Positions 7,167 through 13,180 of a stretch of DNA of 13,180 nt are shown here, in pieces (the first letter of the stretch is position 1; every line of letters starts with the position of its first letter). Position numbers and translations under genes: made by a program. The stretch is from CAYJAD01 sp964372165 (GTDB lineage Bacteria; Desulfobacterota; Desulfovibrionia; Desulfovibrionales; Desulfovibrionaceae). The DNA lies in contig CAYJPT010000060.1 in the NCBI GenBank assembly GCA_964372165.1, forward strand, positions 1-13,180, in the 5' to 3' direction. Under the pieces are notes generated by a model. The model did no database searches, was not told where the DNA came from, and saw nothing but the letters and a program-made list of their open reading frames with translations.

Positions 7167-9197
7167 TTATCTGCATTGTGTATTGTTTAAAGTTAATAAA
7201 ATTGGCTTTTCCCATGCTTCATATATTTCTGGAGCTGCTTCTTTTAGCATTAATAAAGAGCGTAAAACTTCAGCAACGCTCCAAGCTTGAGAAATGCACC
7301 CATTGGGCCGATGTGGTGCTGATGCATCAAATATTTCTGATAAAGTACCAATGCCAGCATCTAGTAAATGTTCTGTAAAAAGTGGTGCAAGTGTATCTAA
7401 AAGGCTTTTAACTGCACCGTCAATATCCCATGCTGTGCGTAGCAAAGCTTCTGTGTAATGCCCTAATAGCCAAGTCCAAACAGTACCTTGATGATAGGCA
7501 TTATCACGTACTTCAGAAGAACCCTGATATGCAGAGCAATAATATGGGTGAGTTGGAGTAAGGGTGCGCAATCCGTAGGGAGTTAGTAATTTATTTCGCA
7601 CGCATTCTACAACATTGGCGTGTAAATCATCTTCCAAAATAGGATAGGGTAATGACACGGCAAATATTTGATTTGGCCTGATGCTTATGTCGCAATCGTT
7701 TTCACGCCAAACATCTGCAAGATAGCCTCCCCAATCCTCAACCCAAAATCTTTTTTTGAATTCAATACGCATGTTGCGCAGATATTTTGAAGAAACCGGT
7801 GCATCTTCTTTAAAGCGTGTTGCTAGGTATTCAGCAAATGCAAGGGCATTATACCAAAGTGCATTGATTTCAACAGGGCAACCAAAACGTGGCGTAACCG
7901 GTTTGCCATTAACTTGTGCATCCATCCAAGTAAGCTGTGTATTTTCATCACCTGCATGCAAAAGGCCATCGGCATCAACGCTAATATATTGGTGATTGCC
8001 ACTCATATATGCAGCAATAATTCCTTTTATGGCCGGCCAGATATTGGTTTTGAGCCACTCTTCCTCTTCTGGTTGGTATTGTAATAGTTTTTGCGCTGCC
8101 CAAATATACCACAATGATGCATCAATTGAATTGTAAGCATGGCTATCTTCTGAAGCTCCAAAAATATTTGGCACAAGACCATGCTTAATACTTTTAGTTG
8201 CAGACTCTAAAACACGTTTACCTTTGCTAGTTCGCCCAGCGCAAAAAGTTAATCCAGGCAAAGAGATAAAAGCATCTCTGCCCCATGCATCAAACCAATG
8301 ATATCCTGCTAAAACCTCCAAAAGACCATGTGGTGGCGTTATCATAAAGGTTGACCCTTGGCGGGTAAGTTGGCCTATAAGGTCGCTTGCAACTTGAGTT
8401 AGATTTGAGCGTGCTTGAGTTTCTTCATCCCATAATAATTCCAAATCTTCTGATATTTCATCAGTTGAGGCAGCTAAATATATTGGCTCATTTAGCTTAA
8501 GAGAAAAATCAAAAAAAGCCGGTTTAAACAAATCTTCGTTTGCAGGAAATCCTCGTTCAGCTTCAACAAAGTACTCAACATCATGATACCAATCAAAAGT
8601 GGTATCTATTTGCAAATTGCCTTTGCCCTTCATATGTAGTGCGGGCATGTGGTCATAGGGGAGTATGCTTATACCATCTGATTGTACTTGTAGTGCTTGT
8701 TGTACATTGTTATTTTTATGCATAAGCCTATGAAAATGGCGATAAGCAAGTAGTGGTTTTATGCGCAAGGTTAGCGGCGGTATGGAATGGTCGCATTGAG
8801 CTACGTATTTCATGAGTAATAAAGAACGGTTGCGCACAAGGACAATTTCGCGTGTGATGGTTAAATCTGCAATGCGATAGCTGAATTTAGGCCAATCATT
8901 AACGCTTACAAATTGTAGATATTCATGCCCACACGGAAAGTACACATCAGGGTGTTTTCTTGTAGAAAAGAAAAATTCTTTATTTGCTCCTATTAGTGAG
9001 TCTTCTGTAGTGGAAAGAAGTACATGTCGTCCTTTCAATTTGGGTAAATTTACTACTAATAATCCGTGATATTTTCTTGTATTGCAATATGGTATGGTGC
9101 TTGAGGAATAATCGCCAAGACCATTAGCCAAAAGCCACTCTTTGCCAAGAGATCGACGTATATTTAAACAAGCAACCCTATCGAAACAAAATTTCAT
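7167..9197 (-). CDS. Glycogen debranching enzyme (amylo-alpha-1,6-glucosidase, GH133 type)
   Basis: This enzyme hydrolyses the alpha-1,6-linked glucose left at branch points after outer chains are trimmed. The 676-residue protein has an N-terminal beta-rich domain (about 5-240; KEWLLANGLGDYSS near the start) and a C-terminal (alpha/alpha)6-barrel glucosidase domain (about 275-660). Family motifs include HWFDAWGRDAF ending near D308-F310, LTWMDAQVNGKPVTPRFG, IRPNQIFAVSLPY, YHQGTVWTWLLGHY and GTLSEIFDA with E621. D308 and E621 are plausible counterparts of the Asp and Glu pair in the glucosidase half of eukaryotic debranching enzyme (inferred). It lacks the GH13 transferase half of the eukaryotic enzyme, so a separate 4-alpha-glucanotransferase is expected; the GH57 gene two positions downstream is the candidate. 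An in-frame GTG at 9209 would extend it by four residues but overlaps the ribosome binding site, so ATG at 9197 is preferred. It is first in the operon. Confidence 0.92.
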   Translation of the reverse strand: MKFCFDRVACLNIRRSLGKEWLLANGLGDYSSSTIPYCNTRKYHGLLVVNLPKLKGRHVLLSTTEDSLIGANKEFFFSTRKHPDVYFPCGHEYLQFVSVNDWPKFSYRIADLTITREIVLVRNRSLLLMKYVAQCDHSIPPLTLRIKPLLAYRHFHRLMHKNNNVQQALQVQSDGISILPYDHMPALHMKGKGNLQIDTTFDWYHDVEYFVEAERGFPANEDLFKPAFFDFSLKLNEPIYLAASTDEISEDLELLWDEETQARSNLTQVASDLIGQLTRQGSTFMITPPHGLLEVLAGYHWFDAWGRDAFISLPGLTFCAGRTSKGKRVLESATKSIKHGLVPNIFGASEDSHAYNSIDASLWYIWAAQKLLQYQPEEEEWLKTNIWPAIKGIIAAYMSGNHQYISVDADGLLHAGDENTQLTWMDAQVNGKPVTPRFGCPVEINALWYNALAFAEYLATRFKEDAPVSSKYLRNMRIEFKKRFWVEDWGGYLADVWRENDCDISIRPNQIFAVSLPYPILEDDLHANVVECVRNKLLTPYGLRTLTPTHPYYCSAYQGSSEVRDNAYHQGTVWTWLLGHYTEALLRTAWDIDGAVKSLLDTLAPLFTEHLLDAGIGTLSEIFDASAPHRPNGCISQAWSVAEVLRSLLMLKEAAPEIYEAWEKPILLTLNNTQCR

Positions 9198-9200
9198 AAG

Positions 9201-9207
9201 TCCCTCC
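9201..9207 (-). promoter_or_regulatory. Ribosome binding site that sets the debranching-enzyme start
   Basis: On the minus strand GGAGGGA ends three bases before ATG at 9197, giving a five-base spacer from the GGAGG core. This near-perfect site overlaps the alternative GTG start at 9209, which itself lacks a site at useful distance. It therefore favours the ATG. Confidence 0.8.
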
Positions 9208-9511
9208 ACACATCACTTTATACATAACGTAAATGATAAAGCATATCAATAAAGTTTTTTGTGTATAAAGTCAGTATTATGGCGTATATGTATTGGAAAA
9301 CGAATATACATTTGCATTAAAGCTTACTATAAAAATAAAAAAATAAATGACGTAATTTTCATTCTCTTTATCTTGTAGGGTATTTTTTATATATTGTCGA
9401 GTGAATAAAAGTTGAACACAGTAAACTTCACCACGGTAGGGACAGGAAATAGACCAAATTGCTTCAGTCAAGAAAGTAATAAAGTATTGCACAAGCTTTT
9501 TCTTATTTCTG

Positions 9512-9527
9512 CTTTGTTTAAACAAAG
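9512..9527. repeat. 16-bp perfect palindrome (possible operator)
   Basis: CTTTGTTTAAACAAAG is a perfect 16-bp dyad centred at 9519.5. Outer arms CTTATT (9502-9507) and AATAAG (9529-9534) extend the symmetry imperfectly. There is no adjacent T tract and no gene end to terminate, so a protein-binding site is more plausible than a terminator. It lies about 100 bp upstream of the hldD -10 element. Confidence 0.55.
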
Positions 9528-9542
9528 GAATAAGCGTAAGTT

Positions 9543-9556
9543 GTTAAAATTTTAAC
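9543..9556. repeat. 14-bp perfect palindrome (possible second operator)
   Basis: GTTAAAATTTTAAC is a perfect 14-bp dyad centred at 9549.5, exactly 30 bp (about three helical turns) from the centre of the preceding palindrome. Both have GTT/AAC ends around an A/T core (GTTTAAAC in the other), so they could bind the same or related dimers on one DNA face. AT-rich sequence produces palindromes by chance, which lowers certainty. Confidence 0.45.
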
Positions 9557-9587
9557 TATAATCAGGCATTTATACAAGGCATAGACC

Positions 9588-9628
9588 TTGACAAAAGCAT
9601 GAAAAAAAGCCATTTAGTTAATTATAAT
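9588..9628 (+). promoter_or_regulatory. Promoter-like region of hldD
   Basis: A perfect -10 hexamer TATAAT lies at 9623-9628, about 37 bases before the hldD ATG. A perfect TTGACA lies at 9588-9593, but the 29-base separation is too long for both to serve one sigma-70 promoter. With normal 17-base spacing the -10 would pair with the weak TGAAAA at 9600-9605. Either an activator helps the TATAAT, or the two hexamers belong to different start sites. The ribosome binding site AGGAG (9655-9659) is five bases before ATG. Confidence 0.45.
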
Positions 9629-9664
9629 CTATAGTGTAGGGTTTTAATATGAAGAGGAGTTTTC

Positions 9665-10642
9665 ATGTTTATAATCACTGGTGGAGCAGGCTTTTTAGGT
9701 AGTGCGCTTATTTGGGAACTTAATGCACAAGGTATTGAAGATATACTGGTAATTGATAATTTAAGTCACTCAGAAAAGTGGAAAAACCTCGTTGGCTTGC
9801 GTTATATGGACTATATGCATCGGGATGACTTTATTACTATGATACGTAGCAACGGTCTTTACGCAAATGTTCAGGGTATTGTACATCTTGGAGCTTGTTC
9901 ATCAACTACCGAAACTGATGCTGATTTTTTAATGCGCAATAATTTCCATTATAGCCGTGATTTATATTTGGCTGCCATGAAGCGTGGGGTGCGTTTTATA
10001 AATGCATCATCAGCGTCAACATATGGTGATGGTAATTTGGGTTTTTTAGATGATGAAGTTTTGCTAACTAAATTACGCCCACTAAATATGTATGGCTATT
10101 CCAAACATCTTTTTGATTTATGGCTACAGCGCAATAATTTTTTAACTAAAGTGCTAAGCTTAAAGTTTTTTAATGTGTATGGTCCTAATGAATACCATAA
10201 AGACAGTATGCGCAGTGTTGTATGTAAGGCGCATACAGAAATTGAACAAAGTGGTGCATTGCAACTTTTTCGCTCAAACCATGAAAAATATGCTGATGGC
10301 GGTCAAATGCGCGACTTCATCTACGTAAAAGATTGCACACGCATGATAGCATGGCTTTTACAAAACAATAGCGTAACTGGAATTTATAATATTGGAACGG
10401 GGCGTGCGCGCACATGGAATGATCTTGCTCAAGCTGTATTTGCTGCCATGAAGCGACCCATAAATATAGAATATGTTGATATGCCAGAAGAGCTAAAGGG
10501 AAAGTATCAAAACTTTACAGAAGCGCCAATGCAAAAACTTGCAAATACAACATGCCCTTTGGCTCAATATAGTCTAGAAGATGGTGTTAAAGACTATGTA
10601 CAAAACTATTTAACAAACAATGCATACCTTTCTGTAAATTAA
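9665..10642 (+). CDS. hldD: ADP-L-glycero-D-manno-heptose 6-epimerase
   Basis: This NADP-dependent cytoplasmic epimerase converts ADP-D-glycero-D-manno-heptose to the L-glycero form, the last step in making activated heptose for the LPS inner core. The 325-residue protein is an extended short-chain dehydrogenase/reductase of normal family length (E. coli about 310). It shows the Rossmann motif TGGAGFLG (5-12), the HldD-typical HLGACSSTTETDADF, SSASTYG (115-121), the catalytic pair Y143/K147 in YGYSK, FFNVYGPNEYHKDSM, RDFIYVKD and IYNIGTGRARTWNDLA. These segments follow E. coli HldD closely, which separates it from other sugar-nucleotide epimerases. AGGAG precedes the ATG by five bases. It stands alone on the plus strand, divergent from the glycogen operon and convergent with glnN, without other LPS genes in view. 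The open-frame end and the hairpins that follow suggest a monocistronic unit. Confidence 0.95.
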   Translation: MFIITGGAGFLGSALIWELNAQGIEDILVIDNLSHSEKWKNLVGLRYMDYMHRDDFITMIRSNGLYANVQGIVHLGACSSTTETDADFLMRNNFHYSRDLYLAAMKRGVRFINASSASTYGDGNLGFLDDEVLLTKLRPLNMYGYSKHLFDLWLQRNNFLTKVLSLKFFNVYGPNEYHKDSMRSVVCKAHTEIEQSGALQLFRSNHEKYADGGQMRDFIYVKDCTRMIAWLLQNNSVTGIYNIGTGRARTWNDLAQAVFAAMKRPINIEYVDMPEELKGKYQNFTEAPMQKLANTTCPLAQYSLEDGVKDYVQNYLTNNAYLSVN

Positions 10643-10676
10643 GTATGTAAGCAACATTTTGGTTGTCGTTTCCTAA

Positions 10677-10702
10677 CAAAGTAGGCAGTTGTGCCTACTT
10701 TG
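10677..10702. repeat. Hairpin 1 of the hldD-glnN intergenic cluster
   Basis: CAAAGTAGGCA (10677-10687) and TGCCTACTTTG (10692-10702) form a perfect 11-bp stem with a GTTG loop, starting 35 bases after the hldD stop. No T tract follows on either strand, so it is not a standard terminator, though it could protect the hldD mRNA 3' end. Confidence 0.6.
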
Positions 10703-10716
10703 CACGCCGAATGAGA

Positions 10717-10738
10717 GCAAAAAACCACGTTTTTTTGC
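10717..10738. repeat. Hairpin 2 of the cluster
   Basis: GCAAAAAAC (10717-10725) can pair with GTTTTTTTGC (10729-10738), with one bulged T and a three-base loop. The T run is part of the stem, so this may act as a weak terminator in the plus direction, or simply be a cruciform-prone element. Confidence 0.45.
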
Positions 10739-10755
10739 GTCCCACAGGGCGAATG

Positions 10756-10770
10756 AAGGCAGTGTGCCTT
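10756..10770. repeat. Hairpin 3 of the cluster
   Basis: AAGGCA (10756-10761) and TGCCTT (10765-10770) form a 6-bp stem with a GTG loop. Its core AGGCAGTGTGCCT is nearly identical to that of hairpin 1 (AGGCAGTTGTGCCT), suggesting duplication of a unit. Confidence 0.45.
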
Positions 10771-10771
10771 T

Positions 10772-10801
10772 CTGATTTATTCAGCTTGCAGAATAAATCA
10801 G
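10772..10801. repeat. Hairpin 4 of the cluster
   Basis: CTGATTTATTC (10772-10782) and GAATAAATCAG (10791-10801) form a perfect 11-bp stem with an eight-base loop. A short A run then a T run of fifteen bases (10816-10825 plus neighbours, within 10811-10825) follows ten bases later, so it might contribute to termination of hldD. The right arm runs into the 18-base motif listed next. Confidence 0.55.
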
Positions 10802-10813
10802 CATCTCCTTAAA
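10796..10813 (+). repeat. Shared 18-base motif, copy 1
   Basis: AATCAGCATCTCCTTAAA on the plus strand matches the minus-strand motif at 13144-13161 at 16 of 18 positions. Both copies follow a TGATT-containing palindrome. They sit on the two sides of glnN in opposite orientation. A dispersed repeat or the ends of a small inserted element are possible explanations. Confidence 0.45.
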
Positions 10814-10833
10814 AATTTTTTTTTTACGTTGAT

Positions 10834-10884
10834 AAATTGCCAGAAACAAAGCATTTCATACTTTGCTTCTGGCAATTTTTATTT
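10834..10884. terminator. Probable bidirectional terminator between hldD and glnN
   Basis: An 18-base inverted repeat (10834-10851 with 10861-10878, nine-base loop) pairs at 17 of 18 positions. The single A-C mismatch becomes a G-U pair in the minus-strand transcript. In the plus direction it is followed by TTTTTATTT (10876-10884), giving a classic intrinsic terminator for hldD. It begins eight bases beyond the glnN stop, so it can also end the glnN transcript, although its T tract in that direction is poor. Confidence 0.75.
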
Positions 10885-10885
10885 G

Positions 10886-13075
10886 CTATTTTCCAAACAA
10901 TATTTCTTGGTAGCTTGGTAATGCCCACAAATCATCGGCTATAATGCCTTCAAGGGCGTCGGCCCATTTGCGTACCTCAAGCATGCACGGTACGACATTG
11001 TTACAATAATACTGTGCCTGTACCATAAAATCACCTTGTTTTTTTTCTGCATTATCAATCTGTTTTTGTAATTTGAGAATTGCAGTTTGTATTTTTTCAG
11101 TCAAGTTGAGTAATGTATCAAGTGTTGTTGTATCATAGCTTTTGCCTATGGATTTTAGATTGGCATAGGTAGAAGCAAGTTGCCCTTCATAACGTATAGC
11201 AGCCGGGTAGATAATGGTTTGCGCAATGCGTTGTGCCAAAAGTGCCTCGGAACGAATACTTTTGCAATATTGCTCCAAATAGATTTCTTGACGCGCCTTT
11301 AATTCTGTTTTGTTAAGTATCTCATTTCTAGAATATAAGTCTATAATTTCAGGCCAAGTGAGTGCTGCCAGGGCATCAGGCGTTGTTGGTAAATTTGGTA
11401 ATCCGCGTCTTTCTGCTTCCTTATGCCAAATATCAGAATAGCCATCGCCATTAAAAATAACTGCACTATGTTCTTCAATAATATCTTGAATGAGGCTTTG
11501 AACAGCAGCATTAAGTTTGTTTTTTTGGCCTTTGCAGGCTTTCTCTAAGTAATCTGCTGCAAAACAGATGGAATCTGCCATCATGGCATTTAGCGCAGCA
11601 AGTGGGCCAGCAGCTGACATGCTTGAGCCAACTGCGCGAAATTCAAACCGATTGCCAGTAAAAGCTATGGGGCTTGTGCGGTTGCGATCTCCTGGATCTG
11701 CTGGAAATGGCGGTAATGTATCAACGCCAACATTCATCATGCGCTTTCCCTTGGCGCCTTTTACACGTCCAGCACGAAATTGCTCAAAAACATCAGTAAG
11801 TTGATCGCCTAAGAAAATGGACATAATGGCAGGTGGTGCTTCATGTGCGCCAAGTCGGTGGTCGTTTGATGCTGAAGCAACTGTTGCACGAAGCAATGCA
11901 CCATACTTGTGCACAGCACGAATCATACATGCACAAAATACCATGAACTTAGCATTTTCATGTGGAGTATCACCTGGATCAAAAAGTGAACCGAGCTCGG
12001 CATTACCTATGGAGTAATTAAGATGTTTTCCTGAGCCATTAATACCGTAAAAAGGTTTTTCATGTAGGAGGCACTTTAACCCATAACGCTTTGCTACATT
12101 GCGTAACATAGTCATAATAATATGGTTATGATCAACAGCAAGGTTGCCTGCTTCAAAGCGTGGTGCAATTTCATATTGGCTTGGTGCTGCTTCATTATGT
12201 CTAGTCATAACGGGTACGCCAAGCTTATAAAGCTCACGCTCAACTTCCATCATAAATGAAAGTACACGTTGTGGGATGACACCAAAATATTGATCACTAA
12301 ATTCTTGCCCTTTAGCGGGACGAGCTCCAAAAAGTGTGCGTGCAGCAATATGTATGTCAGGGCGTGCAAAGTTGAAGTTTGCATCAATTAAAAAATATTC
12401 CTGCTCTATGCCGGCATAAGAAATAATTGGTAAGTCGGTATGTATATCAAAAATTTCTAGTAGGCGTTTAGCTTGCTTATTTATACTTTGGTTTGAACGT
12501 AATAAAGGAGTTTTTTTATCAAGAGCAATACCAGTCCATGAGAGAAAAACTGTTGGAATACATAAAAAAGTCCCATTTGGATTTTCCATGATATAGGCAG
12601 GACTTGTTACATCCCATGCAGTGTAGCCACGTGCCTCAAAGGTTGAGCGCAAGCCTCCTGAGGGGAAACTTGAAGCGTCAGGCTCACCTTGTATAAGCAT
12701 TGACCCTGAAAACTCAGCTAATACGCCACCATGTCCGTCAGGCTGAAGAAAACTATCGTGCTTTTCAGCTGTGGTTCCGGTTAAAGGGTAAAAGATGTGA
12801 GTAAAATGTGTAGCGCCTTTTTCAATGGCCCAATCTTTCATTATTGCTGCCACGGTGTCGGCTATGCCTGGGTCCATGCGTTGACCAAAATCAATGGTTT
12901 TGCGTAGGGATTTATATATAGAGCGTGGTAGACGCTCACGCATGACGTTATCATTAAATACATTGCAAGCAAAAATATCTTGTGGGCTTGTGTCTGCAAA
13001 GTTAAGCGGAGCATGTGCAGGGCGATAGTTTGTTATGGCTTGAATGGCATTATGACGGGCATTATTGGTTGGCAT
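10886..13075 (-). CDS. glnN: Type III glutamine synthetase
   Basis: Catalyses ATP-dependent condensation of glutamate and ammonia to glutamine, the entry point for ammonia assimilation in the cytoplasm. At 729 residues it has the length of the GSIII class (about 700-730), well above the 440-470 of GSI. It shows GSIII-specific segments: FNDNVMRERLP (40-50), THIFYPLTGTTAEKHDSF (about 92-109), EKPFYGINGSGKH (339-351) with a likely active-site H351, and DRNRTSPIAFTGNRFEFR (463-480) of the nucleotide/glutamate site. The helical C-terminal extension (about 600-729) is also typical. GSIII enzymes form dodecamers. AAGGAG (13087-13082) lies six bases before the ATG. It is monocistronic in view and convergent with hldD. 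GSI-type adenylylation control is not expected in this class. I see no sigma-54 type promoter upstream. GSIII genes are common in Bacteroidetes and cyanobacteria, but the Shine-Dalgarno use fits neither a Bacteroidetes host nor recent acquisition from one. Confidence 0.95.
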   Translation of the reverse strand: MPTNNARHNAIQAITNYRPAHAPLNFADTSPQDIFACNVFNDNVMRERLPRSIYKSLRKTIDFGQRMDPGIADTVAAIMKDWAIEKGATHFTHIFYPLTGTTAEKHDSFLQPDGHGGVLAEFSGSMLIQGEPDASSFPSGGLRSTFEARGYTAWDVTSPAYIMENPNGTFLCIPTVFLSWTGIALDKKTPLLRSNQSINKQAKRLLEIFDIHTDLPIISYAGIEQEYFLIDANFNFARPDIHIAARTLFGARPAKGQEFSDQYFGVIPQRVLSFMMEVERELYKLGVPVMTRHNEAAPSQYEIAPRFEAGNLAVDHNHIIMTMLRNVAKRYGLKCLLHEKPFYGINGSGKHLNYSIGNAELGSLFDPGDTPHENAKFMVFCACMIRAVHKYGALLRATVASASNDHRLGAHEAPPAIMSIFLGDQLTDVFEQFRAGRVKGAKGKRMMNVGVDTLPPFPADPGDRNRTSPIAFTGNRFEFRAVGSSMSAAGPLAALNAMMADSICFAADYLEKACKGQKNKLNAAVQSLIQDIIEEHSAVIFNGDGYSDIWHKEAERRGLPNLPTTPDALAALTWPEIIDLYSRNEILNKTELKARQEIYLEQYCKSIRSEALLAQRIAQTIIYPAAIRYEGQLASTYANLKSIGKSYDTTTLDTLLNLTEKIQTAILKLQKQIDNAEKKQGDFMVQAQYYCNNVVPCMLEVRKWADALEGIIADDLWALPSYQEILFGK

Positions 13076-13180
13076 GAAAAACTCCTTATGTAATTGCTCT
13101 TGACGGATAGTACAAAAAAGTTTTTTATGCGTAAAGTAATTGCTTTAAGGAAACGCTGATTAAATCAACAAGTCAAAAAA
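13076..13180 (-). promoter_or_regulatory. Upstream region of glnN with a candidate promoter
   Basis: On the minus strand TTTACG (13135-13130) and TACTAT (13112-13107) are separated by 17 bases, each matching the sigma-70 consensus at four positions; the inferred transcript would begin about 25 bases before the ATG. The strong ribosome binding site is at 13087-13082. An A-run/T-run dyad (13114-13126) lies within the spacer. Promoter assignment is tentative because no hexamer is perfect. Confidence 0.4.
13144..13161 (-). repeat. Shared 18-base motif, copy 2
   Basis: Read on the minus strand this is AATCAGCGTTTCCTTAAA, matching copy 1 at 10796-10813 at 16 of 18 positions. It overlaps the palindrome TGATTAAATCA (13157-13167). 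The window ends 19 bases further on, so any larger element cannot be seen. Confidence 0.45.

Larger units (their letters stand above)
9198..9664. other. AT-rich divergent intergenic region between the glycogen operon and hldD
   Basis: This is a 467-base gap without a convincing gene, and it must hold promoters for both divergent units. On the operon side it is very AT-rich; several TATAAT-like hexamers occur (for example CATAAT and TATAAA read on the minus strand), but none pairs cleanly with a good -35, so I do not assign the operon promoter. An open frame of 82 codons (9525-9277, minus) begins with TTG, has no ribosome binding site and resembles nothing I know; it is probably chance. Two palindromes and a promoter-like stretch on the hldD side are listed separately. 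Confidence 0.6.

Noticed and set aside
9277..9525. 82-codon minus-strand frame in the divergent intergenic region
   Set aside because: It starts at TTG inside a palindrome, lacks a ribosome binding site and resembles no family I recognise; AT-rich sequence gives such frames by chance.
10643..10885. tRNA or CRISPR-like array in the hldD-glnN gap
   Set aside because: The hairpins do not form a cloverleaf, and the repeats are few, imperfect and not regularly spaced.
11568..12017. Two plus-strand frames of 66-78 codons opposite glnN
   Set aside because: They are shadows of conserved glutamine synthetase sequence.
13144..13180. Possible end of an insertion sequence at the right edge
   Set aside because: The motif has the look of a terminal repeat, but no transposase or target duplication is visible in the window, so I report only the repeat.

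Overview
The window reads as a chromosomal segment of a Gram-negative, moderately AT-rich (about 40% GC by eye) bacterium, most likely a member of the Desulfovibrionaceae or a close relative. The LPS-heptose gene hldD points to a Gram-negative. Strong AAGGAG-type ribosome binding sites argue against Bacteroidetes, which otherwise share the type III glutamine synthetase and GDE-GT-GH57 glycogen genes. A GT3 glycogen synthase fused to an alpha-glucan phosphorylase is something I associate with Desulfovibrio-type genomes. The species assignment is inference, not something read directly.

Layout. Positions 69-9197 hold a four-gene minus-strand glycogen operon, transcribed from right to left: a GH133-type debranching enzyme (9197-7167), a GT-B glycosyltransferase resembling glycogen synthase (7142-5814), a GH57 alpha-amylase/4-alpha-glucanotransferase-like protein with a Lys/Ala/Thr-rich tail (5812-4394), and a 1421-residue protein joining a GT3 glycogen synthase to a GT35 phosphorylase (4334-69). 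The gaps are 24, 1 and 59 bases, so co-transcription is very likely. An AT-rich divergent region (9198-9664) contains two perfect palindromes with centres 30 bp apart and a promoter-like stretch for hldD (9665-10642, plus strand). hldD converges on glnN, a type III glutamine synthetase (13075-10886, minus strand). The 243-base gap between them is packed with hairpins and ends in a probable bidirectional terminator.

How the genes fit together. The glycogen operon encodes chain elongation (the GT3 domain and perhaps the GT-B enzyme), phosphorolysis (the GT35 domain) and removal of alpha-1,6 branch stubs (GDE). The GH57 protein would be the natural 4-alpha-glucanotransferase partner for GDE, but several of its conserved motifs are altered and the expected acid/base Asp is a Pro. 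No branching enzyme (glgB) and no sugar-nucleotide pyrophosphorylase is visible here. hldD supplies heptose for the LPS inner core, and glnN assimilates ammonia. Neither is obviously linked to glycogen.

Most interesting points: the synthase-phosphorylase fusion, the apparently degenerate GH57 active site with a histone-H1-like tail, the twin palindromes upstream of hldD, the hairpin cluster between hldD and glnN, and an 18-base motif shared between that cluster and the region upstream of glnN. I saw no mobile-element gene, tRNA, rRNA or CRISPR array.
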